NCBI GenBank assembly: GCA_036417435.1
Contig: CM070902.1
Span: 131,491,886-131,555,885 of the forward strand
Source: Inia geoffrensis
Lineage: Eukaryota; Chordata; Mammalia; Artiodactyla; Iniidae
Direction: 5' to 3'
Length of the DNA: 64,000 bases
Under the pieces are notes generated by a model. That model saw nothing but the letters and a program-made list of their open reading frames with translations. It was not told the origin of the DNA and made no database searches. Each line of letters starts with the position of its first letter. The first letter of the stretch is position 1. The translations under genes and the position numbers were made by a program. Of this stretch, positions 46,501 to 58,500 are shown piece by piece.

Positions 46501-49500
46501 AGGGACTAATTCACTTAATTAATGCAGGAGATGTTTATTGAATTTATGCCATGGACTATATTAGGCATTTTGAAGAATACAGGGTCATTTCCCTCGAGAA
46601 ACTTTTACTTAAAATGCTTAATAGAAGAGCAGGAGAGCGTATGAGTGAGTAGCTAAAGTATAGCTAGATGTGGTATAGAAATTTGGCTTATATGAGCTCA
46701 GTGAATCTTAAAGTTTGTAACAAATTATACAGTAAGCCATGTTTTTTGTTCTTGAACAGGTTTCTGCATGTTTGTGCTGAGCTTGGTGAAGAAACATTAT
46801 CGTCTGCAGTTTTATATGGTGTGTATTAACCATTATTCTGTAGTCACTATATGTAATAAAAACCTTTACCTTTATTTTTTTCTGTGGTGAGAAGATATAA
46901 TCTAATCTGCTAGTTGCCTAAATGTGAGGGATATTTGAATTTTGGATTACTATTATATATAAAAAGTTGAAGTTGAAAATTCTTTGAGGATTTAAAAATT
47001 TTAACTGTTTCCAAAGTTTTCCTAAAAACTTTTTCTTTGAATATTTTCAAAGGCTGTAAAATTAAATTCAAGCATTTGGGTTCCCTAAATTTGTAGAAAT
47101 TTGAGGTGTTTCCACAGTCTCCTGAACAGTTAGTAAGTCTTGGAAACATCTACCATCTTTTTGTATGGAAAGTAGCTATGTTTACTTGCTCTTAGCCTGG
47201 GCATAAGGGGAACAGAGCTTACATTTTCTTGGCAGCTGTGGTTAGTTATACAGTCACATGATTCTTCGTGGCCACAGATACTTCATTCAGTGTATCATTG
47301 AACAGTGTTCAGTGTTTTATGAAGTTTATCATTGTGCATGATGACCTCTTATTTCCTTAAAAGGTAGTTAATTATAAGACTGTAAAACGTAAAATGTAGT
47401 ATTTAGGTCTGTGAATTCATGTATTAGTAAGGCTTGTTTTGGATTTGGGGTATATTTCCTATTTTTCATGCTGTGCTTTTTCCCATTAAGACATCCTGCT
47501 GAGCACCATAGCTGGGAAATTGTAGTATTTCTTACATTTCTAATTTCTGGGGGTCTTGAGAGGAAAGAGTAGAATTCTCAGTGAAAATCTAGAAACCATC
47601 AAGACAAATTAGAAATACTAGAATCTGCTATGAAAATATAAATGGTTCCTATTAGAAAAAAATCATTTATGCATTTGGAAGCAATCAGGGTAGAAGAGAA
47701 TTGGATTGTTTAAGCAGATGAAAATTAAAAAAAAAACCCAACCAATATAATATATGTTTTGCTGAAATGGAAAATAGGTTTATTTTGAACAAATCAAAAT
47801 CCTAAGAATTTTGAAAAGTCATAACTTCCAATAAAAATTATGAGACTAGTACATAGAAATGTTAGCTCCTTTTGTTCACAATTTGCTCATACTAATGATG
47901 CTAAAAGTAGTTAAAGTGGCCATCTCTCAGGCTAGATGGAATTGATGAAACACAGAGCACTTTGAAATTTTGAAATGGAGTACTGTCATTGCACAGAGCT
48001 GTGAAGATCAACTTTCAAGTATGAAAAGATTGAGTTTAAGGGCAATTGATCCCTGCTGGTTAGAATCATTTGAAGTTAGAAATAACTCTTTATTGGAAAA
48101 TGGTACCATAGTGAACTCAGAGAAAAATCGTTTTTAGCATTTCTAATAACTAGAGAATGCAGCCAGAGTAGAGTTTTAGCTCCTATCTAAATGCCATAGC
48201 AACAGCATAAACTTCTCATTATCATTTTAATCTCATGATTCAAGATTATGTTTTTTTTTAATGTCTTTTTTAAACTTTGTAGTGTATCTCAATATTATTA
48301 GCATTCGATTTGTGTATAAATTAAGGTTACTTTGTTAAATGTGTTCATGGTTTTCAGATCTCAGTAGGCACTAAAATTAATGTAATTTACTAACGGCATT
48401 TATTTTGTATGACCTTATCTTATGAAATGTGACCAACAGTCATGCTAGAAATTTGCATTTCAAAATTGCTTCTTGGGCTGCACTGATCCGTTGTGTTCAC
48501 TAATTGTTGTATTGTTGTGCTATTAACAGTTCGCATGGACTCATGTCACTTTACTGATAACAGTTACTCAGTCACATCTTGTCATCCAAAATCTGTTTGA
48601 AGGCATGATATGGTAAGGGGACAGTATTATGCTGCTTTATTTTTAAGTCATAGCACTTTTAAAACTCTTTTACATTGGACAATGTCTTACAGATTTCTAC
48701 TAAAATGTACTATTTGTTGTTGCTCTATTCCATTAAAATAGCTTACTGAGTTTTGCTTACTGTTTGACAACTGAAGACAAATGCTTTGTTAACAACTGGA
48801 AAACTTCCTTATTCAGGTTTCAAATAAAATGCAGGAAGTTCTCATAAAAGCACCAAACAATTAATTACATTTTCAGGTGTTACTACACCTTAATATGACT
48901 TTTTTTAAAAAAACAAAGAATTGCATTTAAAAAGAGTGTATTGTTTATGTGGGATGCAAAAAAAAAAGAAAAAAGGAAAATTTTGCTTTTCAGCAAACAA
49001 TGTGAAAGTTGAGTAGGTTCTACTCTGCCTTTATAATAAGAGTTGGTGTCCAGATTTCGGGTATTTGGAGTTACTTGCTATATAAGCAGTGGGTTGCAGA
49101 TTCAGAAAGCATTTTTATCAGTTAAAAATTAGCTTAAATTATAACAATTATTATAAATTAAAAATAAGAGTGGAGAAAAACTTAAGATTTTAAGAAATCT
49201 GACTATATTTTCTCCACATTCTTTTAAAATACAGTAATTAAAAGCTTCTATAATTGATGGGTTTATTCAAGATAAATTTGTTCCCTTGACAGGTTTGTGT
49301 TTTTTTAACCAAGATATGTATGTGTGTGTAAACAATTGGAATCATTTTAAGATTGTCTTCCATATACAAACTTTTAGTTGATGGGAGGCAGTTACTGAAA
49401 TTAGTAGGTTCTGTACAGTTAGTAGGGTTTTAATGCAACTACAGGCTAAGATAGTATTAAAATAATTTTTCCTGAAGGAGTTTGTATTAAGAGCTTGGTG

Positions 49501-52500
49501 TAAGTTTATCAGATTATACTGTCTGAACAAATGACTTGTTTCTCTTTTGAAAGGCTGTTTTAAAAAAATTCTCTATACCATTGTAACTTGTTCCTGTCAG
49601 CTGAAAAAAATGCACAACGTGAACGTTGTGAGTTAAGTTTTATTTGGAACCAAATGAGGACTATAGCCTGGGAGAACAGCCTCTCAGATAGCTCTGAGGA
49701 ACTGCTGCGAAGAGGTCGGTGGGGAGGTCAGTAATACATGGTTTTAGTGAAGGGGGCACGTGCCAGCAAGCACACATTTTGGCAGAAGGTTGCTGCTGGT
49801 CATGGGGAGCAGATGCCTCCGTTAATGATTTTAGTGCTTTTCTAGATATGAGAAGATGTAAGAAATGGGGCTCATAAAATCTCCTAAAAAATATCTAACT
49901 CTCTGAAGGACTGTTCTGCCAGTGTTTCTCAGAGCACACAAGTGCCTCATTCCTAATCTCAGTGCTGAACTCCTTTCAGGGTGTGTTGGAGGTCAGCGAC
50001 TGCAGTGGCTAGTGACCTAATCCTTGTAGGCTCAGATGGCGAGTGACAGTTTTTAGTCGGCATTCCTCATAAAACTGAAATTTGAAAGTCCATAGCTATA
50101 GAAATTGGTTGTTTAAATTTAAGTTGATTATTTAATATTTTCATTAACAATATTCTCATATGTTTATAGATTTTGCTCTGCTTGATTGCTAAATGGGCAA
50201 ATTTGGTTGGTATTTATTGTGTCTGTTAATTAATCTTTTAGTACGTGCTATGTTCTGGGCTAGGCTGCAATGTAATCCAAAGGATTATTGCATTGGTTCA
50301 TTATGAGTCATAACCTGTAGAAATAGTTGCCACTTAATCACATGGACTTTTTTTTTTTTTTTTTTAAGGTTCCTTGTTCCAATATCAAGTGTTATTTGCA
50401 ATGACATAACTGCTTACCTTTTTGGATTTTTTTTTGGAAGAACTCCATTAATTAAGGTAATGGAAAAATACCACAAGCAAACCCTGACCATAACTTAATA
50501 GATTAGCCACTGGAGAAATTCCCAACCATTTGGTGCTGTTGCACATTTTTGATTTCTGAGGTGCTTTGATTTTCCTTAATTGCCCTCAGCAGCCACAGTG
50601 CAGAGGCAGTGATCTGTATTTCCCAATGATTCCGTCTGGTTCTTCATCAGATGCTCTCTTGGCTCCTTGGTCATGTCCCCTCTCCCGCGAAGGCTCATGT
50701 CTTCTTTTTGCTGGTTTCTTTCCCTTGGCTGTTGTGCGGTTCTTTATTTTGCTTCCCAACAACCCTCTAAACAGGCCTGTCCTTGACTCTGCTTTCCTCT
50801 CAAGCCATCTCATTTATCTCCTCCTTCACTAGATTGTTTGAGAGTGTATATTATACCATCGTCACATACTCATGTCCATTTGAAAGACTTTTATACCCAA
50901 ATTTGTTTTAAGAAAAAATTTGAGGTCCTACAATAAAACACTGATGAATGATGCAAGTGATAAGGAAAAGTGAAGATAAGGGACAGGAAAGTACACATGA
51001 GGAGACCATGTAGTTTTGCCTTAGATTTGGTTCTGTTTACAGTCAATGGAGGCAAAGAAGAAAATGAAGTAATTTATACAGTTCCCATCTTGGGAAAGAA
51101 AGAAAGAAACCAAGTCCTCATGGAAAAACAGACCTTTTTCTAGAACTGATTTCTTTTAAAAATAAAAATAAAAAGCTTTTCATGTTGGGGCTACATAGAG
51201 GATTCACTCAGTTCAGATATTGGGCAAAGTCTTTTATAATATTCTGACAAATGCATTAATTGGCTATTTTGATGTTATCACATGAAGGCATTTATGGAGG
51301 GACTGAGACAATTGTTGAGATAGAAAACCTGTTTTGTTCAGAGTGATGTAAGGATAGTTTATCATTCCTAGAGGAGTGCGTGGATGGCCTGTCCTTCAAA
51401 AACACCTTCCTTAAATTCTTCCCCACATAGGAGTCCAGCACACAGCATTAAGCTGAGCTGTGGGGATACTGGCCAGCAAGCTATATACATTTTTAAAGTC
51501 TCTAAAGCTTATTTCAGCACAAGAGCAAGTGGTGAAGTAGTCAAGGATTTTATACCAGCTGAGAAGTTGTTGGCTTAGGAGCCCTCAGAGGCTGTAGAAG
51601 AATCTCACTGTCTGATTTTGAACATCAATTTCTAGTGAATTACCAGGCTGGATTAGTTGTATAATATACGCAGATGTAATTAAGCAAGTTAACCCCTAAA
51701 TCAGTATGATATGGGGGGCTTCCCTGGTGGCGCAGTGGTTGAGAGTCCGCCTGCCGATGCAGGGGACATGGGTTCATGCCCCGGTCTGGGAAGATCCCAC
51801 ATGCCATGGAGCGGCTAGGCCCGTGAGCCATGGCCGCTGAGCCTGTGCATCCGGAGCCTGTGCTCTGCAATGGGAGAGGCCACAACAGTGAGAGGCCCGC
51901 GTACCTCAAAAAAAAAAAAAAAAAATTAAAATTAAAAAAATATATATATATGATATGGGTCAATTTAATTCGATAAGCTATCTTTAAAATAATCAGCAGG
52001 CACTTCTGAATTTGAGTCAACTCCTACTTCATGACAATAATACTGAATTATCCTAGGAGACAGTGTATATCAGTCACTTCTCTATGGCGGAATTGTTGTC
52101 AGATTGGTCAAGAAAGCCTTGGTGCTTTATAAACTATAGGACAAGAGCTCATGTAGTTTAGCATATCACCCATTTCTATCTCAGAAACTTCCCTCCGATA
52201 TTTATTTTGCTTCTCTTCCCATTGATCCACTGAAAGGAACATCACAGAGGCCGTCAGTGATCTGACGATCATAGCCCCGTACTGAGTCCTTATCTTACAG
52301 AGCGCCTCAGCCAGTTAGCACTGTCTACTCCTAAATCTTTTTCTCCTGCCCCTGCTTCACCAAGTTCTAGACTTTCCTCCAGATTTCTCTCCCTGAATGC
52401 TCCATGGACTAATAAACAATAGCCAGAATCTGAAACAAACAGTATTCTCAGAAGCCCAATATGTTTCTTCATGGAGAAAGACATATATAGTGACTAAAGG

Positions 52501-55500
52501 AGGGAGGATATGTGCATACTCGTGAGGCAAATACTGTACCTAGGGCTATGGAGCTTTTTGCCATTTCAGAAAGAGGACTGTTGTAAGCTTGGCATTTGGG
52601 AATATATGAAAATCTGGGGTGCTGCAGAATCCATGTTTTGTTATACTCATTCTATTTTTGATCAGTAGTAGGTCAACACAGACCATGTATACTTAGAATG
52701 AATGAATATATCTCATCCTTATTACATTATTCTGGGGGTTTATATAAGCATGAACATTATGGGACAATTATTTCAGCATAGAGTTTATAGTCCTTTGAGT
52801 GAAAAAAGCAAATTGAGGCTATTTACAGAAACAAACATACTCACAGTATGTAGGATGTCTGAAGGCCTAATATGTGTTCGACTCTACTAGAGAGATTTGC
52901 ACAAATAAATCACCATCATGGACTGAAGGAAAAAGGGTTGCAAAGCCTTTCCAATATGAAAAAAAGAAGGAGAGAGGTACAAGGTATTATGGGAATTTAT
53001 TGAACATATGTATCTGTGTGTTTTGTGAGTGCAGTAACTCTTTCTAATTCTATTTGGCCTTTTTCAGTTGTCTCCTAAAAAGACTTGGGAAGGATTCATT
53101 GGCGGTTTCTTTTCCACAGTCATCTTTGGATTCATTGTGAGTTTCACTAGGATTTTTATTTTATTTATATTTTGAAAAGTGGTAGCAAGTTTATTAGTCT
53201 ATTCTGAACCTAAAAGAATTAAACCAGAAAATGCTAATAATGTATTAACTGAAGCCCACTAGACAGAATCCACAGGCATACCTCAGAGATATTGCAGCTT
53301 CAGTTCCAAGCCACCACAATAAAGCAAGTATTGCTATAACGCAAGTCACGTGAATGTTTTGGTTTCCCAGTGCATATAAAAGTTACAGTTACATTATACT
53401 GTAGTCCATTAAGCGTGTACTAGATTAAGTCTAAAAAAAACAGTGTATATGCCTTAATTTTAAATACTTTATGTATTTAATACATAGGGAGCTAAAAAAT
53501 GCTAAGCATCATCTGAGCCTTCGTTGAGTCATAATCTTTTTGCTGGCGGGGGTCTTGCCCGGATGTTGATGCTACTGACTGATCAGGGTGGTGTTTGCTG
53601 AAGGTGGGTGGCTGAGGCAGTCTCTTGAATAAGACAGCAAGGAGGTCTGCCACATCGATCGTCTCTTCTTTCATGAAGGATTTCTCTGTAGCATGCAAGG
53701 CTGTTTGATAGCACTTTACCCTGCTCAGTAGAACTTCTTTCAGAATTGGAGTCAACCCTCTCAAACTCTGCAACTGCCTTACTAACTACGTTTATGTAAT
53801 ATTCTAAATCCTTTGTTGTCATTTCAACAGTCTTCACAGCGTCTTCACCAGGAATAGAGTTCATCTCAAGAAACCACTTTGTTTACTCATTCATAAGAAG
53901 TAATTCCTCATCTGTGAACGTTTTATAATGAGATTGCAGCAATTCATTCTCCTGTTCAGGCTCCACTTCTAATTCTCTTGCTATTTTACCACATCTGTAG
54001 TTACTTCCTCCACTGAAGTCTTGCAGTTGGAAAAATGGTGCCATTAGACTTGTTTGAGGCAGGGTTGCCATAGACCTTCAATTTGTGAAAAACACAGTAC
54101 CTGTGAAGCACAATAAAGTGGGTGCAATAAAATGAGGTATGCCTGCATTCTATAGCCCAGTAACTCTCATCCTGGCCTCATAACAGAACCACCTGGGGAG
54201 CTTACACAACACCTATGTCCCAGCCCTCTTCCAGGTCAATTAACTCCCTCAGCTGATTCTCATATAAAGCTAGGCTTGAGACCTGCTGTTGTGTTTTGGT
54301 AGTTTCTAACAGCTGTTCGGCCTTGTGGGTGCACAGATGCTGGGACGGGTGGTGGCTTTGAATAAAAGCAGAGAATGCAAGTGATATTGAAGAGTTCTGA
54401 CTCTTTAACACGTGCCAGCTGCTTGGCCTAGTGGGTGCTTACTGCTGTGAGTCCAGTTTACAGAAAAAGCTTGTTAAAAATAATTGATGTTTACTTTTAG
54501 CTATGAATAATGGATATTGTTAATGTTTTAAAAATTAGTGTACAGTTATGGAATTTAGGTTTTTATTCAAAGGTGTCTTGTGAGAAATCAAAAAAGGTAC
54601 AGAAAAATGGCTGGATATAAGATAAATATACCCAAAAAAATTACTGTCAGGAAGTTTGATTTTTTAAGAGTCTTGTCCCTAACAGTTCTAGAATATATTC
54701 TATAGCCAAATATAGAGTGACTAATAACAACATGGAGCTTTGAGAGGGAGCAAATATACAAATAAATGGAAATGGGCCAGGCTGGAGGGGAAAACCACCA
54801 TAATTCCTGTTTATCAGTGTAGTTCATTCTCAATGAAAATTGCGATACAATTAAAAAAATTATTCCAGTGTTTATTTGTTAAAATATCAATGAGGTAATA
54901 ACTGATGAACAGAATAATGAAAAGGGATCTGGTCCTGTCCAATGATTATACATTACGAAGAAGGGATTATTAAGTTAAATACTACTACAAGAATCTGGTA
55001 TCATTAAAGACAATTTAGAAATACTACAAGAACAGCCATATCATTGGAAGAAAATAAAGAGCTATCCTATAAGAATGTAATGCATGATGAAATAAGGAGG
55101 AGGGAGCTTATATATTTTTTAATAAGTAATTTCGAGGAAACTGGTTGTTTGGAAGCAAAATCAATTTATATCCATTTCTAGTGTCATATTTGCACTTCTA
55201 TTAACCATTTTTGAGCAGTATAATGGTGTGAATGTCTGTAAAAGAAAGAAAATGAACTATTGTCTAGCAATTTAAATTTATAATAAGATATTTTGTTTTT
55301 ATGTATCTTCTTCCATGGCTGAGGACAGCTAGTTTTAAAAATTGCAGTGATGTGTCCAGGGAAAGAATAATTTAGTCAACATTGTCTGGGTTGGTTAAGA
55401 ACAAAGGTGTTTTTCACCTGTGCTGTTTTCTTAGTAATTTTGAATCACTGTTTATTTTTTTAATTGATGAAATTAATATAACCTTTATGCAAGAAACTTT

Positions 55501-58500
55501 AGTCCTGTACTCTCCCATACCTTTATAATTGTTAGCTTCTGCTGACATTAAATGTGTTCTTAAAAAAAGTAAAACCTTGCTATAATTCTTGTCTAAATGT
55601 TCAAATCGGCTTCTTTTTTCTCACTTTCCCCTTCCCTCTTTCCCTATACTGAGATTATAATCATACTGATTTCCAAAAAGTTTTGTTTTCTAATGGCTTT
55701 TTAAAGTTTTTTATTCCATCAATTATGGTCAGTTAACTTTGAAAATACATGGCAGGATGTGAATGCGAGGAAAATTTGGCATTCTGTTTCTGGCCTTTCT
55801 GACACATAACATATATACGTTTAAAAAATTTTATATACACACACACACACACACACACATACATACATACATATATTTTCATGCAATGTTTTACGAACGC
55901 TTGCTTTGTTATTTAGGCTGCTTACGTGTTATCCAAATACCAGTACTTTGTCTGCCCAGTGGAATACCGAAGTGATGTAAACTCCTTCGTTACAGAATGT
56001 GAACCCTCAGAACTTTTCCAGCTTCAGAGTTATTCACTTCCTCCCTTTTTGAAGGCGTTGTTGAGATGGGTAAGATAAACATGGTGGGGATCCTCCCTCC
56101 CAAAGATTAAGCTTCATTTATTGCAAGAGATCGATTTCTGCAGAATTTTTAACTCTGTAATACAGATCACTGTCTGCTTGGCATCAATCATATATTCTAT
56201 CCCCTTGTGATTTCCCTTTTTTGTGTATAAAGTGAATATTACTGTCACAAACCAGTTGTCTGTTAGAAACTTACTTGCCTAATGGTTTGAATACTGGTGG
56301 TAATTTATCTTGAAAACATTTTTAAATGTCTGTTAGATTTCTACAAATCAAACAAGTTATAATGAGTTTCACGTGTAACTGGTATAAATTGACTCAATTT
56401 AAAACTTAATTAAAATTCACCAGATCAAAAATTACTTGATTTTTAGGAGACTTTTGCTAGTACAGAAAGCTGCTGTTTCTAAAAATCAGTTTCCCTTCCA
56501 AAAACACTGCTGCCATTTAAAGGCAACCTTGAAGGATGTTGACATGCTGTCCAGTAGATCCCTGCTGATCTATGCTACCAGGACTAGTGGGTGGTTAGTT
56601 AAAGTGGGGAATCAAATAATTGTGTGTGTGTACACATGAATGCATCTGAAACATTTATTATTTATTTATTTGGCCGTGCTACACAGCTTGCAGGATCTTA
56701 GTTCCCTGAGCAGGAATTGAACCCTGGGCTCTGGCAGTGAAAGCACCAAGTCCTAATCACTGGACCTCCAGGGAATTCCCTGAAATATTTAACTTTTAAC
56801 TAAAGTTACTTTTTAAGAAGAAGGTTAACCAACAAATTATTTCTCTACTTGAGGGCTCAATACATTGATTCCAAGAATTTTTTCAGTGTCCAAGCCATCT
56901 GCTGTAAAACTCTTTGATACTGCTAATCTTTGATTGGGGCAAGGCCATTCCTTTGCGAACAGGTCCAAAGATTGGAGTTCTTAGTGATCTTTCTTAAACC
57001 ACACCCATTATGCACTCTCTACAATTTGTAGTTTCAGTTTATTTAAAGTGGAGTAAGAACTAAGAATTTACAAAATAATTTGACTGCAGAATTCTTCTCA
57101 ACTTTTCGTAATTGTCTTGCTGATGTTAATTTTGGTAGAAAATAAAGCATTTTATTTTCAGGTGTTTCCACAGCATTTAACTTAATTTTAAGAGAAAGAC
57201 CAACTTTCCCGTCATTTGTCATATAAAATTAGAGTGAAATAAAATACAAATACAAAATACATTATATAATTACAAAAACAAAGTACTACTGGTAATAAAA
57301 CAATGTCAGAAATTAACTGATTCTTGGTAAGCCTATGACCCAAGTGATGTAGAAGTTTCTAGACAAATTAGAAAAGTAGCCTATCAGATTTTAGCACACC
57401 AGGCGTTTTCAGTATGCTTACACAGGGAATAGAGAGTGCTGGCTGAATAAGCAGAGTGGTTAACTAGAGCTTACACATTTATTTTTTCCTATGATCTTGA
57501 AAGTTTGTGAAATTAACAAAAATATGGCATGTGCTTTGACTTAGTGTTTATATATAATGGCTCTGAGTTTAGGTGGTGTGTTCAAATACATTTTTCATGC
57601 AGTTAGCCCCAACCCCTCTCCTTTTTTTTCCCTCTTTAGGAAACAATAAGCTTGTATCCTTTCCAGATACACAGCATTGCTCTTTCCACATTTGCATCTT
57701 TGATTGGCCCATTCGGAGGATTCTTTGCCAGCGGATTCAAAAGAGCTTTCAAAATCAAGGTATGTGTTTTAGATTCTTTTGTTACAGTGTTACAGAATAT
57801 AATTAGAGAATGTAATATAGTTGGAATTTGGTTCTATTTTGGTCTCCCACATTAAGCCCCTGGGCAAAAACTTTTCCACCCTATTTGTGTCAGCCTCACA
57901 GAGTATATATTCTTTCTTGTTAGGTTTTGGTCATGCCGTGTTAATACATTTTAAAGTGTTATATCACCCTTTTTTCTAGAAATGGCATGTGTCACTTGAT
58001 GCTGGGACAGACACAGAATCTTGGTCCTTCAAGTGTTCATCCAAGAATCCAGCTATGAATTGTCTAAGTTTAGTGTCCTGTCACAGTCTTAAGTGAAGGG
58101 AAGTGCAAGAGTGCCTTTGGATATGTAACTCTCCATTCTGCTGGACCAGGGGTCAGCAAACTCTTTCTGTAAAGGGCCAAATCATAAGCTAATAGCAGCA
58201 ATATTGCAAACTACTCAGTTCTGAAGTCTTCCACTGTAGTGTGAGAGCCCCGTGGACAATACATCAATGAATGGGTGTGGCTGGGTTCTAATAAAACTTT
58301 ACTTACAAGAAACAGGCAGCGGGCTGGAATTGGTCTGTGGGACATAGTTTGCTGATCCCTGTTCCAGATACTTAAAATTAGCCCTATGTTTTGTTTAACT
58401 TAAATTCTCGTAAAGTGAGATATATTTGGCCTATTATCTCAACTCTCCTCACATGGCTTCACTAAGTTAAGACTGAATGTGTGCCATTGGGAGTTAGAGA

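Larger units (their letters stand above)
37058..46759 (+). other. CDS1: CDS1 intron 5
   Basis: A 9.7-kb intron. Recognised: a TA repeat (about 37465-37496), MIR (37665-37815), an MLT1-like LTR (39890-40195), two SINEs, antisense L2 (41075-41640), an L1 3' piece (42105-42400), L2 3' ends (42545-42610, 44080-44185) and MIR (46190-46385). 38000-39000, 42620-44070 and 44200-46100 look unique. Confidence 0.8.
50457..53067 (+). other. CDS1: CDS1 intron 8
   Basis: Contains one SINE and a sense L2 fragment (about 52170-52420). 50560-51640 and 52430-53060 show nothing I can assign. Open frames on both strands at 50566-50832 overlap each other and look like chance. Confidence 0.75.
53137..55916 (+). 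other. CDS1: CDS1 intron 9
   Basis: Holds Tigger1 (53273-54145), a MER5-like hAT remnant (about 54160-54290) and a CA repeat. 54300-55830 shows no recognised feature. Confidence 0.8.

Noticed and set aside
50566..50832. Overlapping open frames on both strands in intron 8
   Set aside because: Mutually antisense, short and without family resemblance. Possibly part of an old repeat.
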